The position numbers and the translations under genes were made by a program. Of a stretch of DNA of 64,000 bases, positions 9,404 through 17,991 are shown piece after piece; within the stretch, counting starts at the first letter, position 1; the number at the start of each line of letters is the position of its first letter. The DNA is from DASTFP01 sp963744345 (GTDB taxonomy: Bacteria > Verrucomicrobiota > Verrucomicrobiia > Chthoniobacterales > Terrimicrobiaceae). The DNA lies in NCBI GenBank assembly GCA_963744345.1, contig CAVUTD010000014.1, positions 1-64,000 on the forward strand, read 5' to 3'. The notes beneath the pieces were generated by a model. That model was not told where the DNA came from. It ran no database searches and saw only the letters and a list, made by a program, of their open reading frames with translations.

Positions 9404-9531
9404 GGCGAGTCGTCGAGAATGCCATAGCCATCTGGATCAGCTGCACGTGAGGCGAAGCTGTTTCAGTATTGCTGTTATTCCTCTCATGCATATCGCCGGA
9501 TGCTGCGTTTCAGCCGTCAGTTTGGCGAGAT

Positions 9532-10368
9532 TCAAGTTTCACGACCCACCTCCGTCGTGATTGGTCTTTGCGTATCGCGACGAATGTGCAATTCCTCAAG
9601 TTTGCCGCATCCGTCTATTCGAAGAACGCAACTTGGCAAACAAGCCTCAATTTAACCACCGGCATTGCTCCATCTTGGCTGCGCTTAAGCGCCAGTGACG
9701 AACTCCTGCTCTAGGTTCGTGCGGAGCTAGATCCAGGCGCCTGATCGTTAGCCCGGCTCGTAGATGGACCGAGTCGTTTGCCGATGACACCTTCCAAGCC
9801 GAGCTTGCGCACCGCCTCAAGAACCTCCCCGGATGCGCCTGCAACAATGGAGACAAGCGCAGCGGATCCTTGGGGGCAAGGAGGCTTTCCAGCACCTCCC
9901 GCCGGAGCAAAAAGGCAAAATCACAAATAGCCCGCCATTTTTTGGTTCAGTAATCGAAGGCGTAAAAATCAGTGGAAGGGACTGCGAAAGATTGGTTTGC
10001 AAGAGCTGAGATGAAGGGTTCCCTTGGGGATCCATGGCGACCAGCTCCCCATCGAGAACAAAGTCACCCTTGAGTGAGGCGAGCGCCTGGACGATGCTGG
10101 AAAACCGCCTGTGGAGCTCCTTCTTGTGGCGCGAGAATAGCGTGACCTCACTCCCGCGCTTTACAGCAATGCAGCGATAGCCGTCGAACTTGATCTCGAA
10201 GCTCCACTTCTCGCCCGCCGGCAGTGCCGTGACCGACTTACATTGCATCGGTTCAATGAAGGCAGGTTCCGTGCGCTTCGGAATTGTTTGGTCCTTCGTC
10301 GTCTTTGCCACTGTTAGTTTGATATCTCTCGGCAAGCCGAACTGAAAAGGCCGGATTGATCCATGCAT
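9532..10368 (-). pseudogene. LigD-type ATP-dependent DNA ligase relic, copy A
   Basis: The N-terminal half holds the adenylation motif EIKFDGYRCIAVK, with its lysine intact, and FVLDGELVAMDPQG. The frame breaks after about 120 codons. Further pieces of the nucleotidyltransferase domain (ESLLAPKDPLRLSPLL) and the OB-fold end (KLRLVCQVAFFE, then a stop, then LRNCTFVAIRKD) continue in other frames to a restored stop at 9532. About 100 residues between EQEFVTGA and the C-terminal box are deleted compared with copies B and C. LigD ligases seal breaks in bacterial non-homologous end joining with Ku; no Ku gene is recognised here. Confidence 0.75.
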
Positions 10369-10523
10369 CCGGATTTTTCGACCCGCCTACAGCGCCCGTG
10401 TTTGACTTCCGGCCCACTTTTGTCACTCTGCGCCCATGGAACGCACGCTTTCGGCTTCAGACTCCGGGCCAACGCTCCGGAGGGCCAAGAGCGATTTCCT
10501 CTCAATTCAGTAGGGGAAAAGCC

Positions 10524-11198
10524 ATGGCCAGACGGCTCCAAGGCAAACGCGTTGTAGTGACGGATGCGAGCGAGTTCATGGGGCCCGACATCGTCGCCCT
10601 GTTCCGCGAGGAGGGCGGCGAGGTGATTGCCGATATCCGCGACCTGCGACAGCCAGGCGCCTGTGAGACGCTGATCGTCGAAGCCGGCCATGTGGACGTG
10701 CTGATGGTGAACCTCGCCGGCGCGTCGTCGGGCAAGGCCGTGGGCGAGGTCCAGGATGCCGAGCTCGACATGCTGCTCGATCGGCAGGTCCGCCCGCTGC
10801 ATCGCCTGACGCGCGCCGTGCTGCCGCAGATGCTCGCCCGATGCAAAGGCAAGATCGTGGTGGTCGGCAGCGCCACGGGGCTACGAGGACAGCCGCGTCG
10901 TGCCGCCTATTCCGCCGCCCGCGCGGCGCAGCACGGCTATGTGCGATCGGTTGGGGCCGAGGTCGCGGCGTTCGGCGTGAACGTGATTGCGACCGGGCAA
11001 ACCTTCGTGGAGAACCCGACCTACTTTCCGCCGAGCTACCAGGCGACCGAGGATTTCAAGCAGCGCATGCAAGGCGTGCCGGCCGGGCGGCTTTCCACGG
11101 GGCGCGAGGCGGCCATGTTCCTGCTGGCTCTCGCCGGGCCGGAGAGCGACTGGATCTTCGGCCAAGTGTTTCCTTACGCCGGCGGCTGGGTGACCTGA
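10524..11198 (+). CDS. Divergent short-chain dehydrogenase/reductase
   Basis: A Rossmann-fold SDR of 224 residues, with ATG 10524 after AGGGGAAAAG. The cofactor loop is degenerate: TDASEFMG instead of the usual TGxxxGxG. The active-site motif reads YSAAR, so the lysine of YxxxK is arginine. The serine strand (VVVGSATGLRG) and the closing segment WIFGQVFPYAGGWVT are good. With these changes it may have altered or no redox activity; I recall similar proteins in proteobacteria annotated simply as SDR. GC content is visibly higher than in the neighbours. The gene is intact and on the plus strand between two decayed minus-strand ligase copies, which suggests acquisition by transfer. Confidence 0.85.
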   Translation: MARRLQGKRVVVTDASEFMGPDIVALFREEGGEVIADIRDLRQPGACETLIVEAGHVDVLMVNLAGASSGKAVGEVQDAELDMLLDRQVRPLHRLTRAVLPQMLARCKGKIVVVGSATGLRGQPRRAAYSAARAAQHGYVRSVGAEVAAFGVNVIATGQTFVENPTYFPPSYQATEDFKQRMQGVPAGRLSTGREAAMFLLALAGPESDWIFGQVFPYAGGWVT

Positions 11199-11201
11199 AT
11201 C

Positions 11202-12000
11202 TCAGGCAGATTCTTGAAGGGACACTGGACAGTTTGCAGCGCCTTGAGTGTCGGGAAGATCTCGTCCCGAATCCGCGGAACGAAGCCGTCCTTCACCTTC
11301 GCGGACGAAGATGAGTTCGTTCTTCTCGTAAACGCCCACGAGCAACGCATCGAAGCCGCGCGCTCCGGGGATGTAACCGCCAACAACGAACTCCTGCTCC
11401 AGATTGGAGCGGAGCTTAATCCAGGCGCCTGATCGTTCGTCGGTTTCGTAGACCGAATCGATTTGTTTGCCGACGATACCTTCCAGACTGAGCTTGCGAA
11501 CCGCCTCAACAATTTGCCATGTGGTTCCACGCAGTAACGGGGAGAGGCGCACGGGATCCTTAAAGTCGGTGAGGAGGCTTTCCAGCAGTTCACGCCGGCG
11601 CGTAAGAGGCAAACCCACAACCAGTTCGCCTCTTCGATGCAGCACATCAGAAAAGTAACAATATATCGAAACTTTCTGTGAGTCAGTCTTTTGTATAAGT
11701 TAAAACGAGGGTTTTCCTCGCGGACCAAAGGCCATAACTTCTCCGTCGAGGACGAAGTCGTCTTGGAGTGATGCAAGCGCATCCACAACTGTGGGGAAAC
11801 GTTTGTTGAGCATCTTCTCGTAACGCGAGAATAGCGTAACCTCACCCCTACGCTTCACCGCTATGCACCGATAACCGTCAAACTTGATTTCATACATCCA
11901 CTTGTCGCCGGCGGCAGCACCGTGACCAGCTTGCACTGCACCGGTTCAATGAAGGCAGCTTCCATGGGCTTCTGAATTGTTTGGTCTTTTGTCGTCTTTG
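11202..12000 (-). pseudogene. LigD-type ATP-dependent DNA ligase relic, copy B
   Basis: This copy starts near 12000 with KTTKDQTIQKPMEAAFIEP and switches frame at about 11915 into KWMYEIKFDGYRCIAVK (adenylation lysine present). It stops at 11700 after FVLDGEVMAFGPRGKPSF. The middle continues in another frame: GELVVGLPLTRRRELLESLL, LSLEGIVGKQIDSVYE, then KLRSNLEQEFVVGGYIPG and FDALLVGVYEKNELIFV of the OB fold. It ends at NLPE next to the SDR stop codon and lacks the last C-terminal box. It is paralogous to copy A, and the homology extends some 80 bases upstream of both. It could make only a truncated adenylation domain. Confidence 0.75.
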
Positions 12001-12401
12001 CCTCCGCTTGCTCGATATCTCTCTGTTAGCCGAATTGAAAAGGCCAGATTGATCGACGCATTCGCCATCCTCCGGCGTGTTTGACTAAGTAGGGGTAGCA
12101 GTTTCAGACTGCACGTTGCAAAATAGTCGAGCGCGATCGCCTCGTCGTCCTTCTCATAGGAAGCGACGGGCAGCCCTGGTCCGAACCTCTTCTTTCCAGA
12201 CGCGCATGTTTGCTCTATGCCGACTATCAGCGTGGTTTTGTAGTAGGCACCCTTAAGCCCCGGGGGTCCGCTTCCGCCTGTTACAACGCTAGCGCCTTGC
12301 CTTGAGTTTAAATCTCGACGATTAACTCGAAGTTGCTTGCTCAAGATAGTCTGTTATCCGGTAAATGCGGACAAATTTGACTCTGGAAAGGAGCTACTCG
12401 A
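12001..12401. other. Spacer with ligase upstream homology, no gene
   Basis: The left end repeats sequence also found upstream of ligase copy A (near 10310-10400). The remainder has only unrecognisable short frames. The last 20 bases carry GGAAAGGAG, the ribosome site of the sugar kinase gene. Confidence 0.5.
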
Positions 12402-13364
12402 ATGGCAAAAGTCGTTTCGCTTGGGATTCATATCGTTGATGTTCTTGGCCGTCCAGTGGTCGGGATTCCACCAGGACAGAATCTTGCCATTTTGGACGAG
12501 ATCCGGATGACTGTCGCCGGAACGGCCGCTGGTGCTTCAGTAGACATGGCAAAGCTTGGCCTTGAGGTGATCGCCATGGGCGCAATCGGCAACGACGAAA
12601 TTGGTGAATTCTTGCTGGGAGTCATGCAGCGGCATGGGATTGATACATCGCACCTAAAGCGGAAGGTCGGAGCGCAAACTTCCTCAACGATGCTTCCCAT
12701 CCGGCCGAACGGCGAGCGACCCGCACTACACGTGATCGGTGCCAATGGGGAACTGAGCTATGAGGACATCGATCTCGACGTAATCGCCCAGGCGCAATTC
12801 CTTCATCTTGGCGGCACTCCGCTCCTGTTGAAGCTCGACGGCGAGCCTGCAAGCCGCATTCTGCGCCACGCAAAAGAATGCGGGTCCACCACTACGTATG
12901 ACCTCCTCGGAATTCCCTCGCCCAAGTTGACCCAAATGGTTGAAGTCTGCTTGCCTTACGTGGATTACTTCATGCCGAACTATGAAGAATCCGTCATGAT
13001 CTGCGGACTCTCTGACCGACGTGATATCCTGCACTACTTCTTAGATCGCGGCGCGGCGCACGTTGTTTTAAAGCTCGGAGCCGGTGGCAGCTGCGTTGGT
13101 TTCTACGACGAGGGGCGTTTACAGCAGATTTGCACTCCAAGCTTCAAAGTGCCCGTAGTAGACTCAACTGGTTGCGGTGATGCGTATAACGCGGGTTTTA
13201 TCAAGGGCCTCTCTTTGGGTTGGAGTCTTGAGGAAGCCTCCAGATTGGCAAGCGCATGTGGAGCCCTGGTGATCCAAGGCCTTGGTTCAGATGTCGGCAT
13301 TATCGATTTCGAACAAACTATGGAATTTATAGCGCGTTCAGAAACACTGCCCCTGCCAGACTGA
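12402..13364 (+). CDS. PfkB-family carbohydrate kinase
   Basis: A ribokinase-fold sugar or nucleoside kinase of 320 residues, with ATG 12402 behind GGAAAGGAG. The N terminus has the substrate-binding GGTAxG-like segment (AGTAAGASVDMAKLG) and GAIGNDEIGEFL. The C terminus has the ATP/anion-hole signature VDSTGCGDAYNAGF with catalytic aspartate D260. The substrate cannot be told from the sequence; the family includes ribokinase, fructokinase, adenosine kinase and KDG kinase. It is intact and alone between two decayed ligase fragments. The strong ribosome site suggests it is expressed. Confidence 0.9.
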   Translation: MAKVVSLGIHIVDVLGRPVVGIPPGQNLAILDEIRMTVAGTAAGASVDMAKLGLEVIAMGAIGNDEIGEFLLGVMQRHGIDTSHLKRKVGAQTSSTMLPIRPNGERPALHVIGANGELSYEDIDLDVIAQAQFLHLGGTPLLLKLDGEPASRILRHAKECGSTTTYDLLGIPSPKLTQMVEVCLPYVDYFMPNYEESVMICGLSDRRDILHYFLDRGAAHVVLKLGAGGSCVGFYDEGRLQQICTPSFKVPVVDSTGCGDAYNAGFIKGLSLGWSLEEASRLASACGALVIQGLGSDVGIIDFEQTMEFIARSETLPLPD

Positions 13365-13571
13365 TTAGGCCCGAACGGCTCCTTTTTCCAAAAAATTGCC
13401 GATTAAACGCAGACTCTCGGCCAGAACCAAATTGCTTAGCCTGTCCGAAGAATGAATGGTGTCTGCGAACGGGAAACGAAACACAACCGGGCGATGAAAG
13501 CGATATATTATTCTATCCAAGCCTTCCGAAAAAGCCGGCACATTTCCCCGCCCGACGTCACCCAGGGAGGC

Positions 13572-13850
13572 TCAAGTTTCGCGAACCACCTCCGCAGCCT
13601 TCTTGTCGTCGCGCATGGCGAGGAAGGTGCAATGACGCAGGTGCCCGGCATCCGTCCATTCGAGGAAAGCGACCTGGCAGACCAATTTCGGTTTGACCCG
13701 GCGGCATTGCGCCATTTTCTCTGCGGTTAGCGATTCGCCCCAGCGTGAGGCTCTCTTCTCAGGCAGATTCCTAAAGTGGCATTGGGCAGTTTGCAGTGCC
13801 TTGAGGGCCTGGATGAGCTCGTCCCGAATTCCCGCGCGTTGAATTGCGCC
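13572..13850 (-). pseudogene. LigD-type ligase C-terminal fragment, copy C
   Basis: Only the last part of the OB-fold domain remains, reading ELIQALKALQTAQCHFRNL, LTAEKMAQCRRVKPKLVCQ, VAFLEWTDAGHLRHCTFL and AMRDDKKAAEVVRET, then stop at 13572. This is the cleanest of the three copies at the C terminus and supplies the region missing or broken in A and B. The 5' limit is near 13850, beyond which similarity stops abruptly. No start codon belongs to it, so it is a fragment left by rearrangement. Confidence 0.75.
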
Positions 13851-14091
13851 TCGCGCCGTCTAGGGGCCGAGCAGCGGGTCACAATTTCGCAACCCCATGG
13901 GCGCCGCTGGAAGCTCACACGGCGGGCAAAATGACTCATTGGTCACTATGCGACTCCGGTGTAGCGCTCATCGCACGATTACCTTCAAAAGCAATGAAAC
14001 GTCCAAACTCAACCACATTGCGTCGTCACGCCGGATTTATGAAGGCGGGAAACATAGAAAAGGAACTTGAGAAGATACGAAAAGAGTTTGC

Positions 14092-14679
14092 TTGGATGCG
14101 GACCGAACAAAAGGTAATGGAGCGTTGGTCCGCCGACTCGATCCCGTGTGGGGCACGGAAGGCACCGGTCGGTTGGCGAACGCGGACACGCATCACTACA
14201 CCAACTCCTGTCCCCAGGTGCATTCGTTTAATGACATGACGTGGGGCGATCTGGAAGACTGGATTCTTTCGCAGGAACGGAGTCGGGACAGCAAGGGATC
14301 CGTCTTTACCGGTCCGATCTTTCAAGACTCAGATCCCGTGTATGAAGGTGTGAAGGTCCCAGTGGAGTTCTATAAGGTGGTTGTGGTGGTGGATGACACC
14401 AAAGGTCGGCTGAGCGTAACCGCTTTTCGAATGGACCAATCTGACGTGATGCCGCCGCTGCCGGGAGTGCCGGAGCCTAGAGCGCCGTTCGATCCTGGGC
14501 GCTTTTCGGTGGACCAAATCACATTGTCGGAATTGGAGGAACGTTCAGGCCTAGATTTCGGAAACCTGAAGGATTTCGATGTAATGGCGTCGCAGCCGAT
14601 ACCAAGGTCTCTCTTGAGAGGTGCCCGGCTGCGTCTACCATTGACCGGTGTGCGAGAGGCTGTGCTGTGGGCTCCTTAA
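14092..14679 (+). pseudogene. Truncated DNA/RNA non-specific endonuclease (NUC1-like)
   Basis: The second half of a beta-beta-alpha-metal nuclease is visible: ALVRRLDPVWGTE, then NADTHHYTNSCPQVHSFN (the metal-binding asparagine region), WGDLEDWIL, TGPIFQDSDP and VPVEFYKVVVVVDD. The family's catalytic DRGH motif should precede LVRR. Here it reads GNGA, so the histidine general base is lost. The N-terminal half before it is also missing. Both defects argue for an inactive relic, although the remaining frame of about 195 codons is still open. Confidence 0.65.
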
Positions 14680-14928
14680 AGCGGAATGACGAGATAACAC
14701 GCCGCTCGATTTGCTCGCACTTCCCGGCGGGAGGCCCCGCCCGGTCACCATGATTAATTGAAGGAATCAAGCGATGCCTGAGTGGAAGGTCTAGTAGAAT
14801 TAAATTCGACCCATCGGCGGCATCCATGACATTAATTCTAATCGGCGTCGCATTTAGGACTTTTCATTAGGACAAGGGAATATCTGTCTGGAAGTTAGAA
14901 CGTAAATCCCTATCGCTGAGGGACTTGA

Positions 14929-15000
<72 letters not shown>

Positions 15001-15068
15001 GAAGAGGGAGGAGGAACGATAAACGGCTGGCTGGAAACGTCAATGTATGATTTCGCGCCTAGGAGGGC

Positions 15069-15908
15069 TTAGAGTTTTCCCACATAGATCACCGGCCCTT
15101 GCGGGGTCAGGGATCCCCCCTTTGGCTCGATGGAAATCGCGAGGGCCGCAATCCGGTTGACAGGTTGCGCGGCGCTGAATGGCAGGCACTCTGAAGCTGC
15201 GGGGACCAGTCCCGCGTCCAGCGGCTGCTTCGACTCGGGCGTTATAATCCAGAGCTGATAGTCCTTGCCCGGCGCAGGTTCAGGAAGTTTGGCAACGTGG
15301 AGAGCTCCCTCTCGTCGTTGCGGATCCCAAAGGGCTATGACCTCGGCGCCCGCAGGGGCGCCCGGCTGAGCAGCGAACATGACCGGTTGAATCTCTCTGA
15401 GAGGATCCCGTTCCTCGAGAGAGGCCACCCGCACCTGAAGTTTGTTCTTTTCGTTCTCGAGTGTGTTGATGCGACCTTCAAGTCGGACACGCTCAGCGTC
15501 GAAGCCGGTGATGCGATCTGACAGGGACTGATTCTCCTTCTCGAGGCTTCCTATCGCCGCAGACAGGCTGTTTCGTTCGTTCCAGAGCAGGGCGCAGGCG
15601 ACGGTCAATCCTGCAGCGATCGCCCAAGGTATCCAATTTGCCCAGCCGAAGGAGAAGGCCGAGGAAGGGGGTGGCTCAGCGACTTGAGCGGGCGCCCTGA
15701 CCTGCTCCATGACGCGGTCAAGAACGTTGGGCGCCGGGTGTTGTGGAACCGATGTCGCAAGGAGAGTTGAGGCCCTTTCCAACTCCGCCACGAGCGTTGT
15801 TAACTCGGGATGATCCACCAACTCGCGTTCAAAAGCGGCCAGTTCGCTTTCCTCAAGCATGCCGAGAACATAAAGCGAGGCCAACTCCTCTCGTTCTTCC
15901 GGACTCAT
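15069..15908 (-). CDS. Anti-sigma factor, RskA-like
   Basis: A membrane-anchored regulator that should hold the adjacent ECF sigma factor inactive. The cytoplasmic N terminus (residues 1-75, ELASLYVLGMLEESELAAFE) is the anti-sigma domain. One transmembrane helix follows (WIPWAIAAGLTVACALLW, about 90-108), then a predicted coiled coil of about 60 residues (EKENQSLSDRITGFDAERV). The C-terminal domain is RskA-like (WDPQRREGALHVAKLPEPAPG, YQLWIITPES). There is no HxxxCxxC zinc motif. Its start codon overlaps the sigma gene stop (ATGA), so the two are translated together. The signal it senses is not apparent. Confidence 0.9.
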   Translation of the reverse strand: MSPEEREELASLYVLGMLEESELAAFERELVDHPELTTLVAELERASTLLATSVPQHPAPNVLDRVMEQVRAPAQVAEPPPSSAFSFGWANWIPWAIAAGLTVACALLWNERNSLSAAIGSLEKENQSLSDRITGFDAERVRLEGRINTLENEKNKLQVRVASLEERDPLREIQPVMFAAQPGAPAGAEVIALWDPQRREGALHVAKLPEPAPGKDYQLWIITPESKQPLDAGLVPAASECLPFSAAQPVNRIAALAISIEPKGGSLTPQGPVIYVGKL

Positions 15909-16480
15909 GCGAACTGTCTTAACGATTGCCGCATCTGCATCATTGCTCGGCGGATGCGGCTCTTGACGGTTGTAATTGGTACCGAAAGCTTTTCGGCGAT
16001 CTGGCTATGCGAAAGGCCACCAAAGAAGGCGAGCTCCATGGATTCGCGAACCTCCGGTGGCAGCATTCCGAGAGAATCCCGCACCGCCTTGGCGCTTTCG
16101 GAACGCTCCGCTTCGTGGCCGGGCGCGGGAACCGAGGGCGGGTTGTTTTTGGTTTCCGCTTCCGCCGCCTCATAGAGGCGCAAGCGTCTGCCCGTGGCGC
16201 GGATCTTGTCAATCGCCTTGTGCCGGGTGATCGTGATGGCCCAAGCCAGGGGAGCGCCGCGGCGCGGGTCGTAATCGGCGGCGTCGCTCCAGATTTTCGC
16301 AAAGACCTCCTGGAGGAGTTCCTCTGCGTCTTCTGGTCGTTCAAGCATGCGTAGTGCGAGAGAATAAAGCATTCCTGAGAAGGCATTATAGACGCGCTCG
16401 AAGGCGGCCGCATCTCCTTCGGCCACGCGCCGTATTGTCGCGGGATCGATTTCATCCTTGCTGGCGAAGGGCGGAATCAT
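15905..16480 (-). CDS. ECF RNA polymerase sigma factor, SigK-like
   Basis: A sigma-70 family extracytoplasmic function factor. Region 2 is at about residues 20-90 (AAFERVYNAFSGMLYSLALRML, DAEELLQEVFAKIWSDA). Region 4 is at about 130-185 (LPPEVRESMELAFFGGLSHSQ, with the HTH IAEKLSVPITTVKSRIRRA). I use ATG 16480, which gives 191 residues beginning MIPPFASKDEID; an upstream in-frame start at 16591 would add a leader not typical of the family. It overlaps the anti-sigma gene by four bases. Autoregulation from a promoter in 16480-16640 is likely but I could not assign its -35/-10 with confidence. Confidence 0.9.
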   Translation of the reverse strand: MIPPFASKDEIDPATIRRVAEGDAAAFERVYNAFSGMLYSLALRMLERPEDAEELLQEVFAKIWSDAADYDPRRGAPLAWAITITRHKAIDKIRATGRRLRLYEAAEAETKNNPPSVPAPGHEAERSESAKAVRDSLGMLPPEVRESMELAFFGGLSHSQIAEKLSVPITTVKSRIRRAMMQMRQSLRQFA

Positions 16481-16648
16481 TTTAAAGATCCGGGGCAGAG
16501 TTCCTTGTAGCCTGCTTAGGCTTCGCATTTGCGAAGGCAAGAAAAATAGCAGGAGACGCAACGGCATGTGATACGCAACTGAACACTCCACAAATCCTTG
16601 CGCCCGCCGGGGCTTTTTGGATCCGGCGGAAAAGCTCTATTTGGGAGG

Positions 16649-16993
16649 TCAATCACGGACGCAACGCACCGCCACATACTGTGTTTCGGGCAAAATGAAC
16701 TTACGAATTTCCACTTCCACGCGTTGCGCGCGAAACTCGCCCACAAGCACCTCCGCGATCTCCGTGGCGAGCGTTTCAAGAAGCTGCCGTGGGCGTGCCG
16801 TCGCGACTTGAACGATACGGCGAGCCACCTCCTGATAGTCTACGGTACGAGCAATATCATCGGAAAGTGCGGAAAGGTCGTTCGGAGGGCTGAAGGTCGC
16901 ATCAATTTGGAGGCGTTGGGAATTGCTTCTCTCCGCATCGGAGACTCCGACAAAGGCCTGAACTTCGAGGCCTTTGATGATGATCGCGTTCAT
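16649..16993 (-). CDS. folB: Dihydroneopterin aldolase
   Basis: A tetrahydrofolate biosynthesis enzyme of 114 residues, the normal length. It matches the family at the start (IIIKGLEVQAFVGVSDAER, compare the usual GxxxxxxxGVxxxER) and in the middle (LSDDIARTVDYQEVARRI). The catalytic lysine region is near the end (VEVEIRKFILPE). It converts dihydroneopterin to hydroxymethyl-dihydropterin and glycolaldehyde. It is followed upstream on the same strand by the DciA-like gene with a short gap. No other folate genes are in the window. Confidence 0.9.
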   Translation of the reverse strand: MNAIIIKGLEVQAFVGVSDAERSNSQRLQIDATFSPPNDLSALSDDIARTVDYQEVARRIVQVATARPRQLLETLATEIAEVLVGEFRAQRVEVEIRKFILPETQYVAVRCVRD

Positions 16994-17038
16994 GGGGAGC
17001 GCAGTAGGCCAGTCATTCCTTCCAGCGGTTGAAGCGCC

Positions 17039-17398
17039 CTACCCGCGAAAGCGTACCTCCCGCACGATCTTTGCGCTGAAGCGGTCTTGAAGTTTGCGCA
17101 AAATGTTCTGCTTCCATGAGCGGTCGAGTTCGTAGCGCACTGCGGGTTGGAGGACCTGAACGACCAGGACACCGTCCCGGATCGAAGCGGGAGTCGAATG
17201 TTGCGCGAGAAAGTCACCCACGATCTCGCGCCACGCCAACTGAATCTCCTGCTCGTTGAGGCGTTCGGTCAGTCCGAGCTTTTGGACGAGTTTCTTGAGT
17301 GCGTTACCTGCAGTGACGCAACGGTCGGGACGCGCTGTTTCCTGGGGCAGCCCGCGCCAGTCTTCCAGAACTCGCTTGCGGATCTCTTTTGCACGCAT
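17039..17398 (-). CDS. DUF721/DciA-like protein
   Basis: A small basic protein of about 119 residues. The central DUF721 core reads QEIQLAWREIVGDFLAQHSTP, then IRDGVLVVQVLQPAVRYEL and NILRKLQDRFSAKIVREVRF. In many bacteria lacking DnaC/DnaI, DciA helps load or control the replicative helicase DnaB, and an equivalent role here is inferred only from the family. I chose ATG 17398, with ATG 17401 directly next to it. It precedes folB on the same strand and lies after the ferredoxin terminator. Confidence 0.8.
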   Translation of the reverse strand: MRAKEIRKRVLEDWRGLPQETARPDRCVTAGNALKKLVQKLGLTERLNEQEIQLAWREIVGDFLAQHSTPASIRDGVLVVQVLQPAVRYELDRSWKQNILRKLQDRFSAKIVREVRFRG

Positions 17399-17403
17399 CA
17401 CAA

Positions 17404-17430
17404 CAAAAATGCCTCCGCCACGGCGGAGGC
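17404..17430 (-). terminator. Terminator after the ferredoxin gene
   Basis: Read on the minus strand, a perfect nine-pair stem GCCTCCGCC/GGCGGAGGC is followed by ATTTTTG. It lies about 30 bases after the ferredoxin stop and just before the DciA-like start, so it separates the two transcripts. Confidence 0.85.
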
Positions 17431-17460
17431 TACAAACCAGAGCGATTTTCTGGCGCCAAG

Positions 17461-17694
17461 CTATTCGCCGTCGTCGCCGATCGCTTCAACTGGGCAGCCT
17501 TCCTTTGCCTCTTTGCAAAGGGATTCTTCGTCGGGAGTCTCCGGCTGTTTGCAAACGTAACTGTGCCCGCCATCGTCATTGCGCGTAAAATTCGCGGGCG
17601 CTGTCTCACGGCAGAGGTCGCAGTCGATGCATTGATCGTCTACGAAGTATCTGCCGACGACATTTTGCGGATATTTATTCGCTAAATCTGCCAT
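17461..17694 (-). CDS. Single-cluster [4Fe-4S] ferredoxin
   Basis: A small acidic electron carrier of 77 residues from ATG 17694, preceded by GGAGGAGGAG. The cluster ligands are CIDCDLC in the N-terminal half and GCPVEAI near the C terminus. An extra cysteine sits in SYVCKQPE. The isolated GCP motif and CxxCxxC spacing fit ferredoxins with one [4Fe-4S] cluster. A further start at 17721 is possible but would add a basic leader before the ribosome site. A strong terminator follows. The redox partner is not indicated by neighbours. Confidence 0.9.
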   Translation of the reverse strand: MADLANKYPQNVVGRYFVDDQCIDCDLCRETAPANFTRNDDGGHSYVCKQPETPDEESLCKEAKEGCPVEAIGDDGE

Positions 17695-17991
17695 AGGTAT
17701 TCTCCTCCTCCGTTGCGGCAAGCTACGGTCCCGCTTACGGAATGCAATCGTTTTTTACCACTTGACCGGATGCCCAGCGTGTTAAAGCAGCCAAAGATCA
17801 GCCGAGTACCGGCAGAGACCCGAGGGGGCTTGAAACCTTATTTTAGATTGGCGCGGGATTTCTGAAAGCAAGAGGTTTTTTGCCTTCTTCGGTCCAAAGA
17901 GCCATGATAGCGATCGAAAAGCAGACCGCTTTGAGAGCTTAGATGCTTGGCGGGATAGAACGGCTATGATTGAAGATCCGATAAGCTGCTC

